A stretch of DNA of 64,000 nt from an uncultured Dorea sp. (lineage in GTDB: Bacteria; Bacillota; Clostridia; Lachnospirales; Lachnospiraceae), in contig URTM01000007.1 in assembly GCA_900550865.1 (NCBI GenBank), positions 1 through 64,000 of the forward strand, in the 5' to 3' direction. The notes beneath the pieces are model-generated. The model was not told the origin of the DNA, made no database searches, and saw only the letters and a list, made by a program, of their open reading frames with translations. The position numbers and the translations under genes are program-made. Shown here in pieces: positions 9,136 through 17,497 of this stretch. Each line of letters starts with the position of its first letter. Position 1 is the stretch's first letter.

Positions 9136-10884
9136 TTATTCACCCTCCTTCTCATCAAAATCACCGCCACCGCTGGTCTGTGATTCATAGACCTCCCGGT
9201 AAATGTCATTCTTTTCCAGTAATTCTTCGTGTGTACCGAATCCATTGACCTTACCGTCTTCCATGACGATAATCCGGTCTGCATCCTGTACACTGGAAAT
9301 TCTCTGTGCGATGATCAGCTTCGTTGTATCCGGAATTTCTTCACGGAATGATCTCCGGATCTTCGCATCCGTTGCGGTATCTACCGCACTGGTACTGTCA
9401 TCCAGGATCAGCACCTTCGGCTTCTTAAGTAACGCTCTTGCAATACAAAGTCTCTGCTTCTGACCTCCTGATACGTTACTTCCGCCCTGCTCAATATAAG
9501 TCTCATATCCCTTCGGAAAGCGATCAATAAATTCGTCCGCACATGCAAGTTCACACGCATGTCTGCACTCTTCCTCCGTCGCCTCTTTGTCTCCCCAGCG
9601 GAGATTGTCAAGGATTGTTCCGGAGAACAACACGTTATTCTGTAATACCACCGATACCTGGTTACGAAGCACTTCCATATCGTAGTCTTTGACATCTCTG
9701 CCGCCGACCAGTACTTCGCCCTGCGTCACATCATACAGACGGCTGATCAGGTTGACCAGACTTGTCTTGGCACTTCCTGTTCCTCCGATGATCCCGATCG
9801 TCTCACCGGAATGGATCTCCAGATTAATATCTTTCAATACCGGTTCGTCACTGCCTTTTTTATATGCAAAGTCTACATGACGGAATACAACGCTTCCGTT
9901 TTCTACTTCCATGACCGGATGCTTGGGATTTTCAAGATCACTCGTCTCATTCAATACTTCAGAGATACGTCTCGCACTTGCCATACTCATCGTGATCATA
10001 ACAAATACCATCGACAACATCATCAGACTCATCAGAATATTCATGCAATATGTAAGAAGACTCATCAGTTCTCCTGTCGTCAGGGAATCGCTTGCGATCA
10101 TCTTTGCTCCAAACCAGCTCACTAACAGGATACAGGTGTATACCGCTGTCTGCATCATCGGTGCATTGAATACCAGATTTGTCTCTGCTTTTACGAAAAT
10201 GTTATAGATATTCTCACTTGCTCTTCGTAACTTGGATGTCTCCTGTTCCTCTCTTACATATGCCTTTACGACACGGATCGCAGATACATTTTCCTGCACG
10301 GATTCATTCAGATCATCGTACTTTGGAAATGCCTGCTGGAAATACTTCGTCGCATGGCTCATAATCAGGAACAATAAAATCCCAAGAATGATTACCGCTA
10401 CAAGGTAGATACATGCCAGTCTTGCATTGATTGTAAATGCCATGACCATCGCACAGATCATACTGGCCGGTGCTCTGGTGAACATACGCAGGATCATCTG
10501 GTATGCATTCTGTATATTGGTTACATCTGTTGTCATTCGGGTCACAAGTCCCGCCGTGCTGAATTTATCAATATTCGAAAATGAAAATGTCTGAATATTG
10601 TTAAACATCGCCTCTCGTAAGTTCCTTGCAAATCCTGCCGATGCTTTCGCACCGAATCTTCCGCCCATCATTCCGGCAAATAATCCGATGGTCGCCGCAA
10701 CAACCATGATTCCGCCGACCTTGTAGATGTGGTGAATATCCCCGGTATTGACCCCTTTATCAATAATTGATGCCATCAGATAGGGGATGATCATCTCCAT
10801 CAATACCTCAAGGATCATAAAGAGCGGAGTTGCAATGGATGCTGCTTTAAATTCTTTAATCTGTTTTGCTAATGTCTTAATCAT
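9136..10884 (-). CDS. ABC exporter half, ATPase-permease, degenerate-site subunit
   Basis: A 582-residue partner of the preceding exporter half. Six membrane spans fill residues 15-305. The ATPase domain has a variant Walker A, GGTGSAKTS, where the usual glycine before lysine is alanine, and Walker B LILDDSTSAVD, where aspartate replaces the catalytic glutamate. The signature VSGGQKQ is intact and the switch residue is Gln in IAQRISS. One weak and one active ATP site is the rule in heterodimeric exporters such as BmrCD. The gene is first in the two-gene unit and follows the MarR regulator by 56 bases. Confidence 0.9.
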   Translation of the reverse strand: MIKTLAKQIKEFKAASIATPLFMILEVLMEMIIPYLMASIIDKGVNTGDIHHIYKVGGIMVVAATIGLFAGMMGGRFGAKASAGFARNLREAMFNNIQTFSFSNIDKFSTAGLVTRMTTDVTNIQNAYQMILRMFTRAPASMICAMVMAFTINARLACIYLVAVIILGILLFLIMSHATKYFQQAFPKYDDLNESVQENVSAIRVVKAYVREEQETSKLRRASENIYNIFVKAETNLVFNAPMMQTAVYTCILLVSWFGAKMIASDSLTTGELMSLLTYCMNILMSLMMLSMVFVMITMSMASARRISEVLNETSDLENPKHPVMEVENGSVVFRHVDFAYKKGSDEPVLKDINLEIHSGETIGIIGGTGSAKTSLVNLISRLYDVTQGEVLVGGRDVKDYDMEVLRNQVSVVLQNNVLFSGTILDNLRWGDKEATEEECRHACELACADEFIDRFPKGYETYIEQGGSNVSGGQKQRLCIARALLKKPKVLILDDSTSAVDTATDAKIRRSFREEIPDTTKLIIAQRISSVQDADRIIVMEDGKVNGFGTHEELLEKNDIYREVYESQTSGGGDFDEKEGE

Positions 10885-10940
10885 TCCATTTATGCCTTTT
10901 CTGTTTTATTTACGATTTTATAGTTACATTTTTAAGATTA

Positions 10941-11390
10941 TCAGATTTTGTTTTTTTCCACATTCTGCTTAATCCGGTCTAACACCTTGTAAAAAATATA
11001 CAGTTCTTCTTCTGATATACCTTCGGATAGTTCCTCTTCGATATGCTCTACAATATCTTCAAATGACTCCTGACTTGCAATCCCTTTTTCTGTCAGAATT
11101 ACTTTCTTCAGTCTCGCATCCTGCTTAACCGATTCCCGTCTTACGAATCCTTTCTTTTCCATTAACTGGAGCAGGTTTGTGACTGTAGATCTCCCCACCG
11201 AAAATTTCTGTTCGATATCTTTCTGAAATATATCCCGTTCCCGGTTCTCATAGAGATACCGGATGATCCATCCATGCATCATAGTTACTTCATCCACACC
11301 GGACTTTCGCACATGTGCAGACAGATTCCTTGACAATTTCAGATCCGCACAGTGTATCTCCGGTCCGATCTTTCTGCCTTTCTCTTTCAC
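10941..11390 (-). CDS. MarR-family transcriptional regulator of the ABC exporter
   Basis: A winged-helix regulator with recognition helix region FSVGRSTVTNLLQLMEKKGFVRRE and wing DARLKKVILTEKG. It is co-directional with the exporter genes and almost certainly controls them. I set the start at the GTG at 11390: AGGAAAGGA lies 7 bases upstream and the product (149 residues) has normal family length. The frame stays open to an ATG at 11567, but that ATG touches a good promoter -10 and has no ribosome site. The extra 59 codons include a 15-bp periodic stretch read as FDNKQ-FEHKQ-FETEQ. Confidence 0.8.
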   Translation of the reverse strand: MKEKGRKIGPEIHCADLKLSRNLSAHVRKSGVDEVTMMHGWIIRYLYENRERDIFQKDIEQKFSVGRSTVTNLLQLMEKKGFVRRESVKQDARLKKVILTEKGIASQESFEDIVEHIEEELSEGISEEELYIFYKVLDRIKQNVEKNKI

Positions 11391-11529
11391 ATTACCATCC
11401 TTTCCTGTTACATCTTTGTTCATATCATTTTCATCTTTGTTCAGCTTTCCATTGAGCATTTCTTTCGAATATACGACATTCTTCAGTACTTGCCGCTTCC
11501 AGACACATAAACTTTTAAACTGTTCGGTT

Positions 11530-11595
11530 TCGAATTGTTTATGCTCGAATTGTTTGTTATCGAACATATTTTATCACGCTCTGTCCGAATGTCAA
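11530..11595 (-). promoter_or_regulatory. marR promoter with 15-bp iterated repeats
   Basis: Minus strand: -35 TTGACA (11595-11590), 16-bp spacer, -10 TAAAAT (11573-11568). Directly downstream are two copies of AAACAATTCGA (11555-11545 and 11540-11530) in 15-bp register, with a partial third. Their position in the leader just past the start point suggests an operator. The binding protein (the MarR itself) is inferred. Confidence 0.5.
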
Positions 11596-11659
11596 CACAT
11601 TCTCCAATATTCCTCAAAATTTTTTCGACATTTTCTCCAACCTGTATTGAAAAAACGCT

Positions 11660-11689
11660 TGCTATCTAGTTTTCAAAACTATATAATAA
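11660..11689 (+). promoter_or_regulatory. Promoter of the DUF1836 gene with palindromic operator
   Basis: -35 TTGCTA, 17-bp spacer, -10 TATAAT. The spacer holds a perfect 7+1+7 palindrome, TAGTTTT-C-AAAACTA. A dimeric regulator bound there would block RNA polymerase. Palindromes with TAGTT arms are typical of MarR operators, and a marR gene is divergent from this promoter. Confidence 0.6.
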
Positions 11690-11709
11690 TTACATTGAGG
11701 TGATGAAAA

Positions 11710-12348
11710 ATGACAATAGACACAAAAGATATGCTGAACAGCATTTTATCAAGTATCTCACGGATTAATTACGTGAGGCCGGATGATATTCCGAATATAG
11801 ATTTATACATGGATCAGGTCACAACTTTTATGGAGAAAGAGCTGGCATCCAGCAAGCGCCATGAAGAGGACAAGATCCTTACCAAGACCATGATCAACAA
11901 CTATGCCAAGAACAACCTTCTCCCTCCACCGGTGAAGAAGAAGTATTCCAAAGAGCATCTGCTTGTAATGATCTTTATCTATTATTTTAAAAATTTTCTT
12001 TCTATTAAAGATATCGAGACCATGTTAGAACCGATCACGGATAAGTATTTCGACACGGATCAGGATTTTGACATCACTTCTATCTATAAAGAAGTGTGTG
12101 AACTGGAAAAGTCCAGAATTCCGGAATTCGAAAAAGAGATCATCCGCTCTTATAATTCTTCTAAGAAATGTTTCGATGAAGTACCAGAAGAAGACCGGGA
12201 TTCTCTTCAGCTGTTCGCATTTATCTGCAACCTGAGTTTTGACATTTATGTAAAAAAACAGATTGTCGAAAAAATGTTAGACAATTTTCCGGATCTGCTT
12301 CACTCCGGAAATACCGGTACTAAAAAAGATTCGAAAAAAAAGAAATAA
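11710..12348 (+). CDS. DUF1836 domain protein
   Basis: A 212-residue cytoplasmic protein of the DUF1836 family, common in Clostridia and bacilli and without a proven role. The core is SRINYVRPDDIPNIDLYMDQVTTFMEKEL followed by a MerR/HTH-like segment (ILTKTMINNYAKNNLLPPPVKKKYSKEHLLVMIFIYYFKNFLSIKDI), where the family is thought to carry a helix-turn-helix. The C-terminus is lysine-rich. GAGGTG lies 7 bases before the ATG. It is transcribed away from marR from a promoter with a built-in palindrome and ends in a strong hairpin, so it is a single-gene unit. Confidence 0.8.
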   Translation: MTIDTKDMLNSILSSISRINYVRPDDIPNIDLYMDQVTTFMEKELASSKRHEEDKILTKTMINNYAKNNLLPPPVKKKYSKEHLLVMIFIYYFKNFLSIKDIETMLEPITDKYFDTDQDFDITSIYKEVCELEKSRIPEFEKEIIRSYNSSKKCFDEVPEEDRDSLQLFAFICNLSFDIYVKKQIVEKMLDNFPDLLHSGNTGTKKDSKKKK

Positions 12349-12373
12349 GACCGCGCGTCTTATTTCTTTTTTT
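12338..12373. terminator. Bidirectional terminator
   Basis: An 11-bp perfect stem AGAAATAAGAC/GTCTTATTTCT (12341-12351 and 12357-12367) with a CGCGC loop is flanked by A-run and T-run. It serves the DUF1836 gene and, in reverse, probably yerC. Confidence 0.85.
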
Positions 12374-12432
12374 CTTCTTTCCCGGCTACTTCCACATCTT
12401 TACCGAATGCATCCGCACTGCCTTTTCGCACT

Positions 12433-12747
12433 TTATTCTGCTTCTTCGTCTTTGGCTTCCCCAAGTCCAATTCTCTCAAACACCATGTCATATCCGTCAT
12501 TTCCATAATTCAGTGAACGGTTCACACGGCTAATCGTTGCTGTCGAGGCACCTGTCTTTTCTGCAATCTCAAGATAGGTTTTGTGTTCTCTTAACATCTT
12601 TGCAACTTCAAACCGCTGTGATAATGAAAGCAATTCATTAATCGTACAGATATCTTCAAAAAATGTATAACACTCCTCTTTATCTTTGAGGCTTAAAATT
12701 CCCTGAAACAGATAGTCAACTGCCTCTGTTCTGATTTTCTTACTCAT
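12433..12747 (-). CDS. yerC: YerC/YecD family TrpR-like regulator
   Basis: A 104-residue all-helical protein with the Trp-repressor-like fold of the YerC/YecD family. The helix-turn-helix is KTYLEIAEKTGASTATISRVNRSLNYG (about 55-82). Members are DNA-binding proteins of unknown regulon in Firmicutes and often lie next to pcrA or purine genes. A promoter with -35 TAGACT (12813-12808), a 17-bp spacer and -10 TAAAAT (12790-12785) overlaps the stop codon of the PHP gene. AGGAG precedes the ATG. The C-terminal tail is acidic. Confidence 0.85.
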   Translation of the reverse strand: MSKKIRTEAVDYLFQGILSLKDKEECYTFFEDICTINELLSLSQRFEVAKMLREHKTYLEIAEKTGASTATISRVNRSLNYGNDGYDMVFERIGLGEAKDEEAE

Positions 12748-12810
12748 AGCATTATCTCCTTCGTAGCAGATTCATTACTTTTACATTTTAACACACTAAA
12801 ATCGTAAAGT

Positions 12811-13536
12811 CTATAGTTTTTTCCCATGTTTTATACAAGCTTTCAATTTTTCCAGTGAAACATTGGCAATCAATTCTTCCGGGAAGTCTGCTTCTTTCAA
12901 TATTTCTTCCGCATATGGATATTCTGCAATATCTGCGTCCACATGTGAATCGCTGCCAAGCACGATCATCACTCCCTGTGCTTTACATTCCCTTACCATC
13001 TCCAGACAGTTTTCTTTTGTATTCTCGCGAAATCCTTCCGGACGCAGTGATGAATTGTTCACTTCCAGTAATGTTCCGGTTTCTTTTGCTTTTTTTACCA
13101 GACGCTTCATATCTACAGGAAATCTCCCGTCATCCGGATGTCCAATGATGTCCACATACGGATGTTCCATTACTTTCTCATATGCAGCAGTTACATTGTC
13201 TATTGTCCGTTCATCTTTAAAACACGGCAGATGAATACTGGCAATTGCAATATCAAGTCTTTCAAGAACCGAATCAGGAAGATCGATCTTCCCCCGCGCA
13301 TTCATGATATTCAGCTCTGTTCCTAATAACAGCTCAATCCCGTATTTTTTTCTTGGAACAATTCTTAAATTTTGAAAATAATACAAATGACAAGTTCCCG
13401 GCATCTCCGGTGCATGATCCGTGATTGCAAGCCCTCTCAGTCCTTTATCCGCTGCTGCTTTTGCCATCTCATTCAGCGTATTATATGCATGTCCACTTGC
13501 GAGCGTGTGCGTATGCGTGTCAATCTCTACTCTCAT
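12811..13536 (-). CDS. PHP-domain phosphoesterase (YcdX-like)
   Basis: A 241-residue PHP hydrolase. Metal ligands are visible as DTHTHT near the N-terminus, HAYN, ITDHAPEMPG, GTELNIM, SIHLPCF, IIGHPDD and GSDSHVDAD, the three-metal pattern of the YcdX subgroup of phosphatases. The natural substrate is unknown. The start at 13536 has AAAGGAG 9 bases upstream; ten further upstream codons lack a site. No neighbour points to a pathway. Confidence 0.85.
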   Translation of the reverse strand: MRVEIDTHTHTLASGHAYNTLNEMAKAAADKGLRGLAITDHAPEMPGTCHLYYFQNLRIVPRKKYGIELLLGTELNIMNARGKIDLPDSVLERLDIAIASIHLPCFKDERTIDNVTAAYEKVMEHPYVDIIGHPDDGRFPVDMKRLVKKAKETGTLLEVNNSSLRPEGFRENTKENCLEMVRECKAQGVMIVLGSDSHVDADIAEYPYAEEILKEADFPEELIANVSLEKLKACIKHGKKL

Positions 13537-13788
13537 TTCCTGCTTCTCCTTTCTGTTATATTTCATCAGATCTTCTTTATCTGTTATTTTTATATATTAT
13601 TTTAAATTGTACTTTTTCTTCTTTTCAGCTTTAACGCTCTAATATTTCACAACATGAAGTATTATACCGTATAATTTTCTTTTTTTCTACTCATTCTATA
13701 CCGGAAAGCAAGTTTTCCTCTTTTTTTACTAAATAAACACTATTTATTCACCCCTCTAATATATCTGAATTATAAAGGAGTTTTTATT

Positions 13789-14043
13789 ATGAAGAAACAC
13801 GAAAAAAAAACTGTAAATGTAAACCCTTTGTCCAACCAGGAACTCATTGATTCCTACGATTATCTCGCAACTGCTGCCTCTTCCCATGACTGTACCGGTC
13901 TGATTCCTTCTGCACCTCTTAATCCTGCGGAACTGGATTCGTATGAGGAACTTTATCCATTCCTTCCTCCGGTCTCATGCGCAGATGATGCTCCGGAGCA
14001 GGCTCCGCCTTCCGGTAAAAATCCATCTGATATTAAGGGTTAA
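13789..14043 (+). CDS. Small conserved-looking protein of unknown function
   Basis: An 84-residue soluble protein with a very good ribosome site (AAAGGAG, 8 bases from ATG). It starts with a lysine-rich tip, then reads NPLSNQELIDSYDYLATAASSHDCTGLIPSAPLNPAELDSYEELYPFLPP and ends in a low-complexity Pro/Glu tail. A single Cys lies in a HDCTGLIP motif. The tight composition, the repeat-like DSYDYL/DSYEEL pair and the strong site argue for a real gene, but I do not recognise a family. It stands alone between the PHP gene and asparaginase, with AT-rich DNA upstream. Confidence 0.6.
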   Translation: MKKHEKKTVNVNPLSNQELIDSYDYLATAASSHDCTGLIPSAPLNPAELDSYEELYPFLPPVSCADDAPEQAPPSGKNPSDIKG

Positions 14044-14082
14044 TGCTCATCTGAAAATACTCTGCAAAATACCTGTTTTTCC

Positions 14083-14111
14083 TTGACATGCCTTCCAATC
14101 ACAGCTAATCT
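14083..14111 (+). promoter_or_regulatory. Promoter of asparaginase gene
   Basis: -35 TTGACA (14083-14088), 17-bp spacer, -10 TAATCT (14106-14111), 47 bases before the start codon. Confidence 0.6.
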
Positions 14112-14158
14112 TATAGAAGTGTAAAAAATATATCATATATATTGAGAGGTAACTGATC

Positions 14159-15151
14159 ATGAAAAACATACTAATGATAGCAACCGGTGGTACGATTGCA
14201 TCCAAAGAGGGGGATCTTGGACTGACACCGGCTGTGACCGGGGAAGAACTTGCTGCCAGCGTGCCGGGAATCAAAGATCTCTGTCATCTGGAAGTACTTC
14301 AGCTTATGAATATCGACAGCACGAATATGCGCCCACGCCAGTGGCTGATGATCCGTGATGCGATCATGGAAAATTATAACAACTACGATGGGTTTGTCGT
14401 CCTTCACGGAACAGACACCATGGCATATACTGCTGCCGCCCTGTCTTATCTGATCCAGGACAGTGTAAAGCCGATCGTACTGACCGGTTCCCAGAAACCA
14501 ATGGCCAATCCTTATACCGATGCGAAGATCAATCTGTTCCAGAGTATCCTGTACGCTGCGGACGATCTTTCCTGCAATGTCTGCATCGTATTCAATGGAA
14601 AAGTCGTTGCCGGAACCCGAGGACGTAAACAGCGTACCAGAAGTTTTGATGCATTTGACAGCATGAACTTCCCTGAACTCGCCATCATCCGCGACAGCCG
14701 TATCATCCGTTATTATACCGAGACACGTCCGGCTCCGCAGGACCTTAAGTCCTATGCAAGCCTCAATGACCGCGTCTTCGTCCTGAAGCTCACACCGGAA
14801 GTAAAAGCTGAGATCTTCGATCTGTTAAGCGGACACTACGATGCCATCATCCTTGAGACATTTGGAATCGGCGGCATTCCGGAATACGATGATTCCTTCG
14901 AAAAAGCAATCTTCTCCTGGGTTGATTCCGGCAAGACGATCGCCGTCACCACACAGGTTCCGGAAGAAGGCTGTGATCTTGGTGTCTATCAGGTTGGAAA
15001 GAAATTCAGTAATCATAAGGGAATCCTGCAGTCAGATGATATGACGACGGAATCGATTGTTGCGAAACTGATGTGGATTCTTGGTCAGACGGATAAACAG
15101 GATGAGATTGCGCGGTTGTTTTATCGCGAGATTAATCATGATAGAGTGTAA
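14159..15151 (+). CDS. ansA: Type I L-asparaginase
   Basis: Hydrolyses L-asparagine to aspartate and ammonia in the cytoplasm. The 330-residue protein has both catalytic threonine signatures, IATGGTIAS (7-15) and VLHGTDTMA (around 81-89), and the lysine of LTGSQKP. No signal peptide is present, which fits a cytoplasmic type I enzyme rather than the secreted high-affinity type II. GAGAGGTAA precedes the ATG. It is monocistronic, with its own promoter and a hairpin downstream. The closeness of type I asparaginases to Glu-tRNA amidotransferase GatD is known, but size and motifs fit AnsA. Confidence 0.92.
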   Translation: MKNILMIATGGTIASKEGDLGLTPAVTGEELAASVPGIKDLCHLEVLQLMNIDSTNMRPRQWLMIRDAIMENYNNYDGFVVLHGTDTMAYTAAALSYLIQDSVKPIVLTGSQKPMANPYTDAKINLFQSILYAADDLSCNVCIVFNGKVVAGTRGRKQRTRSFDAFDSMNFPELAIIRDSRIIRYYTETRPAPQDLKSYASLNDRVFVLKLTPEVKAEIFDLLSGHYDAIILETFGIGGIPEYDDSFEKAIFSWVDSGKTIAVTTQVPEEGCDLGVYQVGKKFSNHKGILQSDDMTTESIVAKLMWILGQTDKQDEIARLFYREINHDRV

Positions 15152-15197
15152 TTGTTATTAAATTGATTATAATTCTTCAGACATTCGATACACACGA

Positions 15198-15250
15198 AAT
15201 AAAGGTTAGAAACTTGTTCCAGTGAATGTGACAAGTTTCTAACCTTTATT
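15198..15250. terminator. 20-bp perfect hairpin between convergent genes
   Basis: AATAAAGGTTAGAAACTTGT (15198-15217) is the exact reverse complement of 15231-15250, around a 13-base loop. It separates ansA from the convergent MATE gene. Neither side has a real T-tract, which is unusual for an intrinsic terminator. Confidence 0.6.
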
Positions 15251-15276
15251 CCGGTCCGGGTAGTCAGTCTGATGAA

Positions 15277-16638
15277 CTAAATAGCAGCTTTCTTCTCTAA
15301 CTTCCGCATATGCATCATATAAATCACAAACAAAATTCCCCCCGTAAATATCCACGATGCCACATACACATCCATCAGCACCTCATACGTTGGCATCATC
15401 CTGAATACTGTAACCAGCCAGATCATACGGAATACAACTGTTCCAAGAACCGTTACTACAGATGGTTCCAGTGCTTTTCCCATTCCTCTGAGTGCTGCAC
15501 TTTCTACTTCGTAGGTTGCTGTGATTCCTTCCCATGCGCATACGCGGTGCAGTTTCAGGATACCGTACATAGCAACTACTTTACTCGTCGTATAGATTCC
15601 GATAAAGAACTTATCCCAGATCAAAAAGATGATACTTAAAATTTCTGTAAATCCGATTCCAAATAACATACATTCCCAGAATATCTTTTTGCAGCGCTTC
15701 AGATTGCCCGCTCCGAAGTTCTGACTGGTAAAAGTAACCGCCGCTTGCGCAAATGCTACTGCTATATCATAAGAAAAATATTCAAAGTTCAGTTCTAGTG
15801 AAGACCCGGCTATCGCACTTTCGCCAAATGAGTTTACACCGCTTTGGATAAATACATTCGAAACAGAAAAGATTGCTCCCTGTATTCCTGCCGGTATTCC
15901 AATGATCAAGATCTTTTTCAGATCATCCGCTTCTATTCTCATTCTTCCAATACGGAACTGGAATTCATCCTCTCTTCTATATAAGTGAATCAGCACCAGT
16001 GACGCACTCAGGATATTAGCTATCAATGTCGCAATTGCAACTCCTGCCACACCAAGCGAAAAGACAATTACCAGAATCAGATTCAATATAATGTTCACAA
16101 CACCTGTGATCATCAGATAATACATCGGTCTTTTCGTATCTCCGTAGCTTCGCAGGATTGCTGAGCCAAAGTTATATGTCACCATGAATGGAATGCTGAG
16201 AAAATATATCCGAATGTACAAAAGCGCCTCATCCATCACACTCGCAGGTGTTCCGGATGCTTCCAGTACGATCCTTGCAAGAAGCATTCCTGTTATCATA
16301 AGAAGTATTCCCATAATGATTCCGAATGTTATGATCGTATGAATCATCGGATTAATCCTTTTCCTCTTGTTCTGTCCGATTACCGTTGCCAGAACCGCAT
16401 TCGGTCCGACTGCAAGTCCCACATTCAGATTTACAAAGATTCCAACCAGCGCCACACAGCTTCCTACTGCCGCCAGTGCTTTATCTCCCGCAAATCTGCC
16501 GACCACCGCTACATCTGCCGAATTAAATAATTGTTGTAAAATACTGCTGAACGCAAGTGGAATTGCAAACATGATTAATTTTCCTGCAAGACCACCATTC
16601 AGCATATCCATTTCTTTTGTCTTTCCTGCTTTTTCCAT
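15277..16638 (-). CDS. MATE-family efflux transporter
   Basis: A 453-residue, 12-helix antiporter of the MATE family (DinF/NorM-like). It opens with MDMLNGGLAGKLIMFAIPLAFSSILQQLFNSADVAVVGRFAG, the family N-terminal signature, and has the second-half repeat beginning ILIIGIPAGIQGAIFSVSN. It exports cationic drugs or metabolites in exchange for Na+ or H+. The start is placed at 16638 where the family sequence begins (GAAGTG upstream), since an earlier frame start would run into the DUF3592 gene. A second MATE gene lies 0.9 kb upstream on the same strand, with 31% or so expected identity for such paralogues; no substrate can be read. Confidence 0.9.
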   Translation of the reverse strand: MEKAGKTKEMDMLNGGLAGKLIMFAIPLAFSSILQQLFNSADVAVVGRFAGDKALAAVGSCVALVGIFVNLNVGLAVGPNAVLATVIGQNKRKRINPMIHTIITFGIIMGILLMITGMLLARIVLEASGTPASVMDEALLYIRIYFLSIPFMVTYNFGSAILRSYGDTKRPMYYLMITGVVNIILNLILVIVFSLGVAGVAIATLIANILSASLVLIHLYRREDEFQFRIGRMRIEADDLKKILIIGIPAGIQGAIFSVSNVFIQSGVNSFGESAIAGSSLELNFEYFSYDIAVAFAQAAVTFTSQNFGAGNLKRCKKIFWECMLFGIGFTEILSIIFLIWDKFFIGIYTTSKVVAMYGILKLHRVCAWEGITATYEVESAALRGMGKALEPSVVTVLGTVVFRMIWLVTVFRMMPTYEVLMDVYVASWIFTGGILFVIYMMHMRKLEKKAAI

Positions 16639-16705
16639 TTTCACTTCGTTCTTTCTTCTGTAAATACTGCAAAATCCATTCGCATAAATTATAAGTCGTA
16701 ACAAA

Positions 16706-17119
16706 CTACAATCTGCAATAAACTGCAATCCCGACACACACAAGTACAGGTACCGAACCGATTATCCAGAATACAATACTCAGGATCTTTAAAGCTTTGT
16801 TATCATAGCCATCGATATAAGATCTGTCTGGTCTGTCCGGATCATATTTTACATGAACATCTGCGCCGACTTCCGGAACCTTTCCCGATATATACGCGCC
16901 TTCTCCGGTATGATAATCTCCGGCAGCATAATATTCATACACCGGATGAAATTCCAAACCATTTTCTCCGGAATTTCTGGTATTAATACGGATCACAATT
17001 CCTGTCGCATCCATTGTACATTTTTTCTTCTTTCTTCGGCCGATTCCAGTCAGAATTCCCGCCGTAATCCAGAACGCACCGCCAAGACCACACAACACTA
17101 ACGCTAATCCCAGTTCCAT
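16706..17119 (-). CDS. DUF3592 membrane protein
   Basis: About 137 residues with a transmembrane span at each end (LALVLCGLGGAFWITAGIL and ILSIVFWIIGSVPVLVCVGIAVY) and a beta-rich domain between: VIRINTRNSGENGLEFHPVYEYYAAGDYHTGEGAYISG, then VKYDPDRPDRSYIDG. This is the DUF3592 pattern; function is unknown. GGGAG lies 8 bases before the ATG at 17119, better than the ATG at 17134. It sits between two MATE genes on the same strand. Confidence 0.75.
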   Translation of the reverse strand: MELGLALVLCGLGGAFWITAGILTGIGRRKKKKCTMDATGIVIRINTRNSGENGLEFHPVYEYYAAGDYHTGEGAYISGKVPEVGADVHVKYDPDRPDRSYIDGYDNKALKILSIVFWIIGSVPVLVCVGIAVYCRL

Positions 17120-17155
17120 TTCTTTTTCTCCCATACATTTTTCTCTCTGACACCG

Positions 17156-17413
17156 CTATGCATCAAAGTCTGCTTCAAATGTACCTTCCGGTGTCTTCAT
17201 TGTCAGAACTCCCAGATTAAAGTCTTCATCCCGAATCGTAATATGATACTCAAATACCACATCCTCTTCAAATTTTGACAATAATAAATACGTTCCGTTT
17301 TCCTTTCCGTCAATCTGATCACAGATATCATCGTATACATCTGCACCTGAGATCGGTCTCGGATATCCGGATGCCTTTATTTTCTTTTCAATGATTTCAT
17401 ATAATTCATTCAT
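17156..17413 (-). CDS. Small conserved hypothetical protein
   Basis: An 85-residue acidic soluble protein (MNELYEIIEKKIKASGYP...) with a GADVYDDICDQIDGKENGTYLLLSKFEED core and a beta-strand-rich C-terminus. GAGGAG lies 8 bases before the start. I recognise it only as a type seen in Lachnospiraceae genomes, without a function. Gaps to the neighbours are short (21 and 84 bases), so it may share a transcript with the DUF3592 gene. Confidence 0.6.
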   Translation of the reverse strand: MNELYEIIEKKIKASGYPRPISGADVYDDICDQIDGKENGTYLLLSKFEEDVVFEYHITIRDEDFNLGVLTMKTPEGTFEADFDA

Positions 17414-17497
17414 CTTTTCTTCTCCTCTGCTTTTCCTAATTATAATTTATTTTTCTCTATGGTAGCACACATACTTCATATTTCAATCACCTTATAT

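Noticed and set aside
11391..11567. N-terminal extension of the MarR protein
   Set aside because: Promoter position and the GTG with a good ribosome site at 11390 argue that these codons are leader DNA.
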